DNA from: a virus
Length of the DNA: 22,766 bases
Virus record (IMG/VR): IMGVR_UViG_3300023178_001942
Location: 1 to 22,766 of that record
Strand: one strand, 5' to 3'
Part shown: in pieces, positions 1-8,172 of the stretch
Layout of the letters: every line of letters begins with the position of its first letter
Numbering within the stretch: the stretch's first letter is position 1
Notes under the pieces: generated by a model
Database searches by the model: none
What the model was told of the DNA's origin: nothing
Seen by the model: only the letters and a program-made list of their open reading frames with translations
Made by a program: the position numbers and the translations under genes

Positions 1-1
1 G

Positions 2-778
2 TGCAGTAAAAAAGCAAAATTCAGTAGACGTGAATTTGATTACAAATTTATTGCAAACAAAAAAGAAATAGATATTATTGTAAGCACACCTAAACCCTAT
101 GACATGGTGTTTATCAGTTACCAAGAGCCAAATGCTGATGAAAATTATGAACGTATACTGCAACGTTTTCCAGACTGCAAACGTGTACACGGTGTAAAAG
201 GCATCCACCAAGCACATATCGAAGGTGCTAAATTGTGTAACACAGATATGTTTTGGATTGTTGACGGTGATGCAATCATTGTAGATGATTTTAACTTTGA
301 TTATCAAGTAGCACGTTGGGATAAAGAAACTGTGCATGTATGGCGCAGTCAGAATCCGATCAATGATATGGTATATGGTTATGGCGGTGTAAAATTATTT
401 CCAACAGAACTAACAATCAATATGGACACTACAAAGCCTGATATGACAACCAGTATCAGCAGCAAGTTTAAAGCAGTGCATGACATTAGCAACATTACAG
501 CATTTAACACAGATGCATTTAACAGTTTTAAAAGTGGATTTAGAGAATGCTGTAAATTAAGTTCGAAAGTTATTGATAGACAAAAAGACGATGAAACAAA
601 TGAACGCTTGCGCAAATGGTGTACAATAGGCAGCGATAGACAATACGGTAAGTATGCTATTGCAGGAGCAAAAGCAGGTGCAGCGTATGGTATGTTGCAC
701 CAAGGAGATTTACAAGCATTGAAAAAAATCAACGACTTTGATTGGCTACAGGAGCAATTTGAAAATGCAAACATTTGA
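2..778 (+). CDS. Glycosyltransferase-like protein, 5' partial
   Basis: The frame is open from the window edge, so the N-terminus lies outside. The first internal ATG, at 104, is probably not the true start. The visible part is about 258 residues. It contains a VDGDAIIVDDF segment that fits the DxD metal/nucleotide-sugar site of GT-A glycosyltransferases, preceded by an HVWRSQNP-like region further on and a KGIHQAH segment upstream. The C-terminal part is basic and cysteine-containing, with no membrane segment seen. It overlaps the next gene by 14 bases, so the two are probably translationally coupled. With the methyltransferase and radical SAM genes downstream it suggests glycan or glycoconjugate modification. 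The family assignment rests only on the DGD/DDF segment and context. The acceptor is unknown. Confidence 0.6.
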   Translation, partial: CSKKAKFSRREFDYKFIANKKEIDIIVSTPKPYDMVFISYQEPNADENYERILQRFPDCKRVHGVKGIHQAHIEGAKLCNTDMFWIVDGDAIIVDDFNFDYQVARWDKETVHVWRSQNPINDMVYGYGGVKLFPTELTINMDTTKPDMTTSISSKFKAVHDISNITAFNTDAFNSFKSGFRECCKLSSKVIDRQKDDETNERLRKWCTIGSDRQYGKYAIAGAKAGAAYGMLHQGDLQALKKINDFDWLQEQFENANI

Positions 779-1814
779 ATTATTAGATAGATTTGAATTA
801 TTGTATCCGACAAATACAAAGTTAGCAGACTTGCGTAGAACTTACATTGATAATGATTTAAGTAGTTTATTTAGATTGGTCGATGCTGATGAAGAATTAC
901 GAAAAGCAATTTTAGAAAAAAATCTGCACAGTATTTTTAGACTATTACCAGAAGAACCTGGAGCATTTGGTACTGTAGATGATTTACGCAAAGCAGTAAT
1001 TGAACAAAACTTACATAGTATTTTTAGATTAGTGGATCATGAAGATTTACGTAAGGCAGTAACAGAAGATAATTTACACAGTGTATTTAGATTACTTAAC
1101 GATGATGATTTGCGTAAACTTGTATTAGAAGATAATACTTGGAAGTTATGGCCTGTTTTAGAACGTTATGTTAATACACAATTTATTGCAGCATTTAAAA
1201 GTTTCTTTGTAAACGATGTTGAAATATGGAACGACTGTTTTAGTCGAGGACAAATACAAAGTAAACTATGGTTAATCAACGAACTTAAAAAATGTAAAGT
1301 AGATCTAGGCACAGTGTATTTGTGTGCAGGTTGGTATGCTACACTTGCTACAATGCTTTTTGAAAGCGGTATGAAGGTAGATAAAATTCGCAGTTTTGAT
1401 ATTGATCCAAGTTGTGTAGATATTGCTGAAACATTTAATAAACCTTGGTTTGTTGATAATTGGAGGTTTAAAGCAGTTACAAAAGATATTATGCACATTA
1501 CATATGATGAACACTGGTGGGAAAGTTGGAGCAATGCAAACAACAGGATGAGCAAACCTATACTTGACATACCAGACACTATTATTAATACCAGTTGTGA
1601 ACATATACCTAATTTTGCAGAATGGTATGCTAAGATACCCGATGGTAAACTAGTAGTGTTACAAAGTAACAACTACTTTGAAATTGACGAACACGTAAAT
1701 TGTGTAAATGATATTTATGAATTTAAAACGATGGCTCCTATGACAACATTATTATATATAGGAGAGATAGAATTATCTAAATACACAAGATTTATGTTAA
1801 TTGGATATAAATGA
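765..1814 (+). CDS. SAM-dependent methyltransferase with N-terminal repeat array
   Basis: I choose the ATG at 765 because AGGAG lies 10 bases upstream, within the end of the previous gene; an upstream in-frame TTG at 738 has no such support. The protein is 349 residues. Residues 22-135 are five degenerate copies of a 21-29 residue unit of the form DLRKAV-E-NLHSIFRL-D. The C-terminal part looks like a class I methyltransferase: VYLCAGWYATLATML is the glycine-poor motif I, IRSFDIDP gives the acidic ribose-binding residue, and a later segment with INTSCEHI and DGKLVVLQSN fits motifs IV-VI. The substrate is unknown. The stop overlaps the next start as ATGA. The repeats could be a protein-binding or oligomerisation module; no function is claimed for them. 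Confidence 0.72.
   Translation: MQTFELLDRFELLYPTNTKLADLRRTYIDNDLSSLFRLVDADEELRKAILEKNLHSIFRLLPEEPGAFGTVDDLRKAVIEQNLHSIFRLVDHEDLRKAVTEDNLHSVFRLLNDDDLRKLVLEDNTWKLWPVLERYVNTQFIAAFKSFFVNDVEIWNDCFSRGQIQSKLWLINELKKCKVDLGTVYLCAGWYATLATMLFESGMKVDKIRSFDIDPSCVDIAETFNKPWFVDNWRFKAVTKDIMHITYDEHWWESWSNANNRMSKPILDIPDTIINTSCEHIPNFAEWYAKIPDGKLVVLQSNNYFEIDEHVNCVNDIYEFKTMAPMTTLLYIGEIELSKYTRFMLIGYK
828..1169 (+). repeat. Coding tandem repeat, about 63 bp unit
   Basis: Within the methyltransferase gene there are five consecutive degenerate units encoding (D/E)LR-x9-LHSIFRL-type segments of 22, 29, 21, 21 and 21 residues. Units 3 and 4 are nearly identical at protein level. The second unit carries an 8-residue insertion (PEEPGAFG). 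The fifth unit is diverged (TWKLWPVL). This indicates internal duplication. Confidence 0.8.
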
Positions 1815-3097
1815 TGGATTTTGAAAAAAGTAAAATAATGCTTACAGAAATTAGCGAAACTTTTTGTATGGCAAAATGGTATAGAACTAATTTACGTTTA
1901 TATAATGGTACTTCTTATAGTTGCCATCATTGTGTACCTCGAAAAATAAATCTTGAAAAATTAGAAACGGATTCAACTGCACTTACTAATACAGATGAAA
2001 TTAAAGAATATAGACAAGAAATGTTAGATGGAAAACGCCCCTCTGAGTGTTCTTACTGTTGGGCCAAAGAAGATGCAGGGGTAATTAGTGATAGAATTAT
2101 TAAAAGTAGAGATATTATAGATAAGATAAAACTAGATCCAGGATCTACTAGTCAATCATTAAGTTCATTTCCTAAAATTCTTGATGTTGCTTGGGATAAT
2201 ACTTGCAATTTTAAGTGTTCATATTGTGGTCCTGAAAACAGTTCTATGTGGGTAGAAGAAATTGAACGTTTTGGACAATATCCTACTCAGTATAAAAAGA
2301 AGTCGTTAGAAAGTGTAAAAAAAGAAATTATACCGAATAGAGAACATAATCCTTATATCGAAGCATTTTGGAAATGGTGGGACGAGGGTTTAGCTGAAAA
2401 TCTCTATAGACTTACTATTACTGGCGGAGAACCATTATTAAGTAAAAACACATTTAAAGTTTTAGATAGAATTGTAGAACAAAAATTAAATATGATGTTA
2501 AATATTAATACAAATTTATGTGTTCCTAATGATGTGTTTGACAATTTTATCACTAAAATACAATCTGATAAATTAAAGACAATACAAATTTCTACTAGTA
2601 TTGAATCTACAGGAGATAAAGCAGAATATTCAAGATATGGATTAGATTACAATAAATGGCTATCTAATGTCCATACTATCTTGAATATGCCAAAAGCACA
2701 ACTGCATATTGGTTTAACAAATAATGCTTTGTCATATACTGACTTTTATAGTGTAATAAACCTTGTAATAGAATTGAAGCAAAAATATGGTAGAGATAGA
2801 TTATTTGTTTCCAGTAATGAGGCTCATTATCCTCATTATCTAGATTTAAGAATATTACCAGATAAGTTAAAAAGTAGTGTCAATAAAAGTGTAAAAACTT
2901 TGTTAGAAAAAAATAGAGATTTATTTAGAGAAAATGAAATTACAAAAATAGAACGTACTATTCAGTACAGTATGTCTGAAGTGAAAAACAAGTCGGATCG
3001 TATAAAAGATTTTAGACTGTTTGTAAAAGAATATGATAAAAGAAGAGAAGTAGACAGTAAAGTTACATTCCCTGAATTACGGAAATTTATAAAATGA
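1811..3097 (+). CDS. Radical SAM protein, N-terminal twitch type (copy 1)
   Basis: The protein is 428 residues. It has the radical SAM cluster motif CNFKCSYC at Cys132/136/139, followed by ITGGEPLL for SAM binding. Ahead of the core there are paired cysteines at 38/41 (SCHHC) and 80/83 (CSYCW). This arrangement fits the N-terminal twitch radical SAM family, in which extra cysteines may hold an auxiliary Fe-S cluster or zinc. Radical SAM enzymes cleave S-adenosylmethionine to start difficult C-C, C-S or C-H chemistry; the substrate here is unknown. It starts with an ATGA overlap on the methyltransferase gene and overlaps the next radical SAM gene in the same way, so it is expected to be co-translated with both. 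The C-terminal third is lysine- and arginine-rich with no motif I recognise. Confidence 0.85.
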   Translation: MMDFEKSKIMLTEISETFCMAKWYRTNLRLYNGTSYSCHHCVPRKINLEKLETDSTALTNTDEIKEYRQEMLDGKRPSECSYCWAKEDAGVISDRIIKSRDIIDKIKLDPGSTSQSLSSFPKILDVAWDNTCNFKCSYCGPENSSMWVEEIERFGQYPTQYKKKSLESVKKEIIPNREHNPYIEAFWKWWDEGLAENLYRLTITGGEPLLSKNTFKVLDRIVEQKLNMMLNINTNLCVPNDVFDNFITKIQSDKLKTIQISTSIESTGDKAEYSRYGLDYNKWLSNVHTILNMPKAQLHIGLTNNALSYTDFYSVINLVIELKQKYGRDRLFVSSNEAHYPHYLDLRILPDKLKSSVNKSVKTLLEKNRDLFRENEITKIERTIQYSMSEVKNKSDRIKDFRLFVKEYDKRREVDSKVTFPELRKFIK

Positions 3098-4341
3098 AAA
3101 ATAAGTTACCTTGGTGTATAGATCCATTTATTAATTTTGCTCATACAGCAGATGGTTATTATCGTCCGTGTTGTATTGGTACAGTTGATAGAGATAATGG
3201 AAGCAATGTTTCAAATATGTCTCCGATAGAATATTTTACCGGAGATGAAATGGATAAAGTAAGAAGAGATATGCTTTCTAGAAATTTTTCAGAGCACACA
3301 AAATTTCTCTGCTCTCAATGCTTTAAAAATGATAAAGATGGTGTAAAGTCAAGAAGAATAAAACAAAATGAAACATATTTTGAATACGACGAAATACATC
3401 AATTAATCGACAAATACCAAGATCCAAATTACAAAGCTAGAGTAGAAGATTTAAAATATGTAAATTTTAAAATATTAGGAAATTTGTGTAATTTAAAATG
3501 TCTTATGTGTGGACCTAGTGCTAGTAGTAAGATCGCAGCTGAATGGAAAAAACACAATATTGCAGGACACGGTAATTTAAAAAATGTAGAGCGTCTTCCA
3601 TACAATGATATAACCAAACAAAGTTATATGACCGACTTTGATAAAATTTTAGAAAACATTGATAGATTTTCTTTAGTTGGCGGAGAAGCATTTATAAATC
3701 CTAATTTTGATGAAATATGGAATATATTGAGTAATAATAAAAATGCAAAAAATATGGATTTATTAATAATTACAAATGGTACAATATTGCCTCAAAAAGT
3801 ATTAGACAATGCAGGGAATTTTAAGAAATTATTATTGCTGTTTAGTATAGATGGAGTTTATGAAAGAGGAAGTTATGTGCGTAGCGGTTTAGACTGGAAT
3901 AAATTTGATTCTAATGTAAAACGTGCTTTAGATAGTGATGCCGAATGTTCTTTTACTGTTGCAACTAGTATGCTCAATATAGGTTATTTAGACGATATTT
4001 ACAATTATTTAAAAACTTTAAATGTAGCAGATTATCAAATACAATGGGATGCTGTAGTCACAGATCCTGCTTATTTACGTGCATCTAACTTACCTGCACA
4101 TATTAAGAAACAATATTTTGAAAAGTTGTACAATCATCCAGCATTTACACAAAACAATGCTAAGTTCAATTCTGCATTAGAGATTCTTCAGTCTACAAAT
4201 GACAATCATCAAAGTTTTTTAGATGGTATAAAATTTTTGAAAAAGATTGACAGTATTAGAAAAACAAATACATTAAAGTTCTTTCCTGAATTTGCAGAAT
4301 ACTATGAAAAGTTAAATACAAAAAAGGAAAATACGCAATGA
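3094..4341 (+). CDS. Radical SAM protein, N-terminal twitch type (copy 2)
   Basis: The protein is 415 residues and appears to be a diverged relative of the preceding protein. Its cluster motif CNLKCLMC also falls at Cys132/136/139, followed by GP-S-SS and then LVGGEAF in place of the usual GGEP. N-terminal cysteines at 8, 26/27 and 73/76 (CSQC) again suggest an auxiliary metal site ahead of the core. The family is a set of SAM-cleaving radical enzymes; the substrate is not predictable. It starts by ATGA overlap with copy 1 and ends in ATGA overlap with a 13-codon mini-frame that leads into the desaturase. Two similar enzymes in direct series suggest sequential steps or a heteromeric pair. Confidence 0.83.
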   Translation: MKNKLPWCIDPFINFAHTADGYYRPCCIGTVDRDNGSNVSNMSPIEYFTGDEMDKVRRDMLSRNFSEHTKFLCSQCFKNDKDGVKSRRIKQNETYFEYDEIHQLIDKYQDPNYKARVEDLKYVNFKILGNLCNLKCLMCGPSASSKIAAEWKKHNIAGHGNLKNVERLPYNDITKQSYMTDFDKILENIDRFSLVGGEAFINPNFDEIWNILSNNKNAKNMDLLIITNGTILPQKVLDNAGNFKKLLLLFSIDGVYERGSYVRSGLDWNKFDSNVKRALDSDAECSFTVATSMLNIGYLDDIYNYLKTLNVADYQIQWDAVVTDPAYLRASNLPAHIKKQYFEKLYNHPAFTQNNAKFNSALEILQSTNDNHQSFLDGIKFLKKIDSIRKTNTLKFFPEFAEYYEKLNTKKENTQ

Positions 4342-4379
4342 CACCATCTAAGTTTCCGGTAATACTGGTGAAAAAATGA
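4338..4379 (+). CDS. Possible 13-residue mini-ORF coupling two genes
   Basis: An ATG inside the stop of the second radical SAM gene opens a 13-codon frame (MTPSKFPVILVKK) whose TGA overlaps the ATG of the desaturase. Both junctions are ATGA. A GGAAA stretch lies about 8 bases upstream of its ATG, while the desaturase has only a weak site of its own. It may be a coupling leader, a remnant of a lost gene or chance. Only the geometry supports it. Confidence 0.3.
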   Translation: MTPSKFPVILVKK

Positions 4380-5026
4380 ATGAAATAGTATTTTACATTT
4401 TAGTAAGTTTTATTTGGTGGCAATTTTTATCTGCCGCTATAGTTAGTGCAGGATATCATAGGTATTTTACTCATAAATCTTTTGAATCTCCTATATGGTA
4501 TGAATACATAGTTTTACTACTAGGACCATTATCTGGCGCAGGACATTTATTAGGGTGGGCCGGAGTACACAGAATGCATCACGCATATTCAGATACCGAA
4601 AAAGACCCACATAGTCCTAAGTATAAAGGTTTCTGGAAAGTATTTACTTCTACATTTAAAGTAGAAACAATTCCAAGACGTTTTATAAAAGACTTGTTAA
4701 AAAACAAACGTGTAATGTTTTTTTACAAATTTCATACACAAATTAGAATATTATTCCTTCTATTAGGATATCTTACATTTCCTATTGAATGGTTTTTAGT
4801 TTTTTTTATAAGTCCATATTTTTTTGGTCATTTAGGCTTTGGACTTATAAATGCTTTGTGTCATAAGGACGGTTTAGTGAGAAATAGTTGGTTGGCTGCT
4901 TTATTTACAGGCGGAGAGGGCTGGCACGAAAATCATCACAAAAACGGAAAAGATTGGCAAATTGGTAAAGAATGGTGGCAAATTGATATCGGATCTTGGT
5001 TTGTAAAACTTATAAAGGTAAATTAA
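4376..5026 (+). CDS. Membrane fatty-acid desaturase (delta-9 type)
   Basis: The protein is 216 residues and carries the three histidine boxes of integral-membrane diiron desaturases: HRYFTH at 28-33 (HX4H), HRMHH at 65-69 (HX2HH, followed by DPHSP) and HENHH at 184-188. Hydrophobic segments are visible near residues 4-25, 43-62 and 117-158. This family inserts a double bond in acyl-CoA or acyl-lipid chains using oxygen and electrons from ferredoxin or cytochrome b5. It is shorter than the usual bacterial enzymes (about 260 residues or more, from memory), but all histidine boxes are present, so it looks intact. It overlaps the next gene by one base (TAATG). A phage-borne copy could alter host membrane fluidity or modify a lipid anchor. 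Confidence 0.88.
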   Translation: MNEIVFYILVSFIWWQFLSAAIVSAGYHRYFTHKSFESPIWYEYIVLLLGPLSGAGHLLGWAGVHRMHHAYSDTEKDPHSPKYKGFWKVFTSTFKVETIPRRFIKDLLKNKRVMFFYKFHTQIRILFLLLGYLTFPIEWFLVFFISPYFFGHLGFGLINALCHKDGLVRNSWLAALFTGGEGWHENHHKNGKDWQIGKEWWQIDIGSWFVKLIKVN

Positions 5027-6930
5027 TGAAAATTCTTTTGGTGCAACAGCCGCATCTACACCCTGGCAGCATATACTTACCGTTGCAGTGGGGATTGTTT
5101 AAAACATATATGGAAGTTAATTATGAACATTCTTTAGATGTAGAATGGTTAGATCCTCTTTTTATGATGGATCAAGAAGTAGTTGAATGTGATATTTTAC
5201 TATTAAGTTGTTATGTATGGAACTTTGAAAAAAATATAGAACACGCTAGGAGAGCAAAAGAATTAAATCCTAATTGTATAGTTGTTGCAGGCGGACCTGA
5301 AGTACCGTATAAAAGGAAAGACGTTTTTGACTTATACCCGAATATAGATATTATTGCACTCAATGAAGGAGAACACATAGTTTCGGAGCTAGTTTATAGA
5401 ATACAAAACAATTTAAGTATAGACTTTCCTGGTATTATTACAAAAGAAACAATTAAATTTCCACCAAAGTTTGCTTCAAAATTAGATTTATCTAAGTGTA
5501 TTAGTCCTTATATACATTGTTTTAATGATATGAAACGATTTGTAAAACAGGCGCACGATAATGGAAAAAGAGTTATTTGTAGTTTAGAAACTAATAGAGG
5601 TTGTCCATATCAATGTTCATTTTGCGATTGGGGTAGTGATACTAATAGTAAAATTCGTATGTGGAATGAAGATATGATGCTAGATGCTTTAGATCATATA
5701 GTCCGTTTACAACCAAATTTAGTATTTGTTAATGATGCAAATTATGGTTCATTTGAAAGAGATTTGCGTTATATAAAAAAATTAGCAAAAGGAAAACAAG
5801 AAACAGGCTTTCCTCAAATTGTAACATTCCAAAGTGCTAAAAATAATAAGAAGTATGTTAATCAATGCTACAAAGTTTTATACGATAATGGTATGGTAAT
5901 GGCAGCAGATATGAGTTTTCAACATACTGATTCTGAAGTTTTAGATAATATTGCTAGAAGCAATATTAGCAACGATAAATTAATTCTCGAGATGGAAGAA
6001 AGTTTTAATTTAGGTATTCCTATGACTGGTACACTGATATGCGGCAATCCTGGAGATACTGTTGAAAAATGGAGGAAAGCTTGGAGCGATTTATTAGTAT
6101 TAGGATTTCACGATGTAGTTAAAGTTTACGATTTTCATTTGATAGAAAATAGTCCTGCAAATGAACAAGCCTATAAAGAAAAATTTGGTATTAAAACTCT
6201 TCGTAAAAGACAAGCAGAACAAGTAAAAGATAGAAATTTGTATGATGCTGATATTGTAGTTTCGACAAATTCTTTTAACTTAAAAGACTATATTAAAATG
6301 CAATCTTTTACAGCATTGCTTCAAGGAGTACATAATTTAAATATTGTAAGATTTATAGCATTAGCATTGTATCATAATAAAAATATATTATACAAAGATT
6401 TCTATACAGATTTTTTACATTTTGAATCTGTAGGTTCTATAGTTAATGATTTAGAAAAGCAAATACAAGAATACTTGGATACAGATTTAGGTATAAAATT
6501 TGCTGAGTATAATGGTGAAAAATGTCTGTATGAAGAATTTATATATTTGTCTTGTTTAGATAATATTGATGCAATTTATGCAGAGTGTAAAAAGTACCTC
6601 TCAAACATTTTCAATGATGTTTTACGTGACGACATTATAAAATTTAATTATAATATGATAACTGGTCTACACGCACAAAAACAATTTGAGTTGAATTATG
6701 ATTTACCTACATATTATAAAAAATTAATAACTTTACCTCCAAATGTGCAATGCACAGATAGCATACCAGCTAAAGAGCTCAGCCTTGATATAAAAGACCG
6801 ACGTATAGGAGTAAATAAAGTTATAAACTTTGATGATATAAAAACAACTAATGGTATAAAAAGGGCAATACTTAAGAATAGTAACTTTAGACATAGAACA
6901 AGTTATTTTCCTTCAGTATTTTTTGGATAA
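5026..6930 (+). CDS. B12-binding-type radical SAM protein
   Basis: I take the ATG at 5026, which overlaps the desaturase stop as TAATG and has AAAGGT upstream; a TTG at 4996 is in frame but unsupported. The protein is 634 residues. The N-terminal ~150 residues look like a Rossmann-type cobalamin-binding domain (ILLLSCYVWNF, CIVVAGGPEVPY, ALNEGE), without the DxHxxG histidine, as is usual in this radical SAM class. The radical SAM core has CPYQCSFC at Cys193/197/200 followed by DWGS, then an IVTFQSAKN strand, MAADMSFQH, and TLICGNPGDT. The C-terminal ~200 residues are helical with no recognised domain. Known members methylate unreactive carbons or rearrange substrates, using B12 and SAM. The substrate here is unknown. 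A six-base gap separates it from the next gene. Confidence 0.87.
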   Translation: MKILLVQQPHLHPGSIYLPLQWGLFKTYMEVNYEHSLDVEWLDPLFMMDQEVVECDILLLSCYVWNFEKNIEHARRAKELNPNCIVVAGGPEVPYKRKDVFDLYPNIDIIALNEGEHIVSELVYRIQNNLSIDFPGIITKETIKFPPKFASKLDLSKCISPYIHCFNDMKRFVKQAHDNGKRVICSLETNRGCPYQCSFCDWGSDTNSKIRMWNEDMMLDALDHIVRLQPNLVFVNDANYGSFERDLRYIKKLAKGKQETGFPQIVTFQSAKNNKKYVNQCYKVLYDNGMVMAADMSFQHTDSEVLDNIARSNISNDKLILEMEESFNLGIPMTGTLICGNPGDTVEKWRKAWSDLLVLGFHDVVKVYDFHLIENSPANEQAYKEKFGIKTLRKRQAEQVKDRNLYDADIVVSTNSFNLKDYIKMQSFTALLQGVHNLNIVRFIALALYHNKNILYKDFYTDFLHFESVGSIVNDLEKQIQEYLDTDLGIKFAEYNGEKCLYEEFIYLSCLDNIDAIYAECKKYLSNIFNDVLRDDIIKFNYNMITGLHAQKQFELNYDLPTYYKKLITLPPNVQCTDSIPAKELSLDIKDRRIGVNKVINFDDIKTTNGIKRAILKNSNFRHRTSYFPSVFFG

Positions 6931-6935
6931 TATAT

Positions 6936-7631
6936 ATGAGTAAATGGAAAAATAGAAAAGAACTTCCTGATTTAATTAAATTAGATCTAAAGTTTGATAT
7001 TGACAAACTTCGTAAATCTGTAAACGAAGTTGAAGGTAAAGATTGGAATGCTTGTATAAATGGAGAGTTAGAACCTTTAAGACAGAAATGGGGTAAAAGA
7101 TTAAGTAAGGTTGCATATAATAAAACAAATGAAGAAATTGATGCTCAAGGTAAACAACATACTGAAATAGGTTATCAACAACTTTCACTTACACATTTTA
7201 ATCCAGACTATGAAATTAGAGAAAATCGAAATAGTGGTTCTATTTGGGATAAACAATTTTTAGGAGGATCTAAAGAATTAGATCAACGTGCGTACAATAT
7301 ATTACACGACGATATACCAGAATATTTAAAAGAGGTTTGTGCTACATTAGGACCTAATTTAACTAGAGTAGGTCTTGCTAAACTACTACCAGGAGAAGAA
7401 ATTAAACCTCATAGAGATTTTGATCCTACTTTTAGTACACGCTTTCATATTGCAATAGAAACAAACGAAAAGGCGATATTTAATGGTATACATATTCCTG
7501 CAGATGGTTATGTTTGGTTTGCGAATACTGGATTAAATCATTGGGTAAAAAATGAAGGCGATACTCCTAGAACACATTTAATATTTAATATGGACGGACA
7601 AGAGTTACTAGATGCTTATTGGAAAAGATGA
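6936..7631 (+). CDS. Aspartyl/asparaginyl beta-hydroxylase-type oxygenase
   Basis: The protein is 231 residues. The C-terminal half carries the pattern of the Asp/Asn beta-hydroxylase family (Fe(II)/2OG): LPGEEIKPHRDFD with iron ligands His159 and Asp161, then RFHIAIETN, the distal His202 in GLNHWV, and Arg212 in TPRTHLIFNMDG for the 2OG carboxylate. The family hydroxylates Asp/Asn side chains in proteins or related amino-acid groups. The N-terminal half is charged and gives no clear assignment. The start at 6936 has only a weak GGA upstream, so translation may depend on the gene ahead. The stop lies 20 bases inside the next gene. Confidence 0.8.
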   Translation: MSKWKNRKELPDLIKLDLKFDIDKLRKSVNEVEGKDWNACINGELEPLRQKWGKRLSKVAYNKTNEEIDAQGKQHTEIGYQQLSLTHFNPDYEIRENRNSGSIWDKQFLGGSKELDQRAYNILHDDIPEYLKEVCATLGPNLTRVGLAKLLPGEEIKPHRDFDPTFSTRFHIAIETNEKAIFNGIHIPADGYVWFANTGLNHWVKNEGDTPRTHLIFNMDGQELLDAYWKR

Positions 7632-8172
7632 TTCTAGAATATTTGATTTTTTAGAGTATATGAGATCTGTTGATAAAAATAGATCTAACGACAAGTACTG
7701 GTATAGCGACCCAACTATAGATAGGTATGTAGTATGGTCTATAATAGCACTAGACGGGCGTACAGTAGCTTGTAGTGCTGTACAGCAGTACACACACGCA
7801 AATGTAGCTCGTATACTTACTAGGTTCGCTATAGACCCAAAGTATAGGACAGCGGGCTTACAGCAGCCCACAATAGGCGGTAAAACCTTCGCATTTCAAA
7901 TGGTTGAAGAACAATTAGAGTTTTGTAAAAAAGCGGGATTTGATCACGCATTTTTTAGTACCGAGAATAACAGAAGAGGCGTAGTCGAAAGGCATTCTAG
8001 AATTGCAAAAAAGCTAGGTTTAAATTGCGAGGTATTACCTGACAAATACAATACCTGTGTTTTGATAAACAATAATGAGATTAATACTACAGATATTTGT
8101 TGGCAAAATATAGGATTGTATCCTTTAAGTAGAAAGGAGTTTCCGCTTGCAAAGTTATTATCAACTTCCTGA
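7612..8172 (+). CDS. GNAT-like acetyltransferase, putative
   Basis: The protein is 186 residues. A segment reading ARILTRFAIDPKYRTAGLQQP followed by a helix with EEQLEFCKKAGF resembles the beta4-alpha3 region and acetyl-CoA loop of GNAT acyltransferases, but the classic Q/RxxGxG/A loop is degenerate, so the call is tentative. A DHAFFSTENN segment would be beta5. It overlaps the preceding gene by 20 bases and the following one by 26. Codons between about 7650 and 7890 use more G/C-ending forms (GAC, CAG, CCC, GGC, AGG) than the flanking genes, which may mean a separate origin. Acyl transfer to an amino sugar or an amine would fit the neighbours but is inference. Confidence 0.5.
   Translation: MLIGKDDSRIFDFLEYMRSVDKNRSNDKYWYSDPTIDRYVVWSIIALDGRTVACSAVQQYTHANVARILTRFAIDPKYRTAGLQQPTIGGKTFAFQMVEEQLEFCKKAGFDHAFFSTENNRRGVVERHSRIAKKLGLNCEVLPDKYNTCVLINNNEINTTDICWQNIGLYPLSRKEFPLAKLLSTS

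Noticed and set aside
738-764. TTG start upstream of the methyltransferase
   Set aside because: No ribosome site precedes it, while the ATG at 765 has AGGAG at a good distance.
379-819. Minus-strand frame across the first two genes
   Set aside because: It is antisense to two well-supported genes and has only low-complexity hydrophobic content with no motif.
1166-1672. Minus-strand frames opposite the methyltransferase domain
   Set aside because: They are antisense shadows of a gene with recognisable SAM-binding motifs on the other strand.
4996-5025. TTG start for the B12-type radical SAM gene
   Set aside because: It would overlap the desaturase by 31 bases, and the ATG at 5026 gives a TAATG junction with AAAGGT upstream and a normal N-terminal strand (MKILLVQQP).
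7850-7871. GGGCT/AGCCC hairpin in the GNAT-like gene
   Set aside because: A 5-bp stem inside a coding region without a T-run; it is most simply coding sequence.
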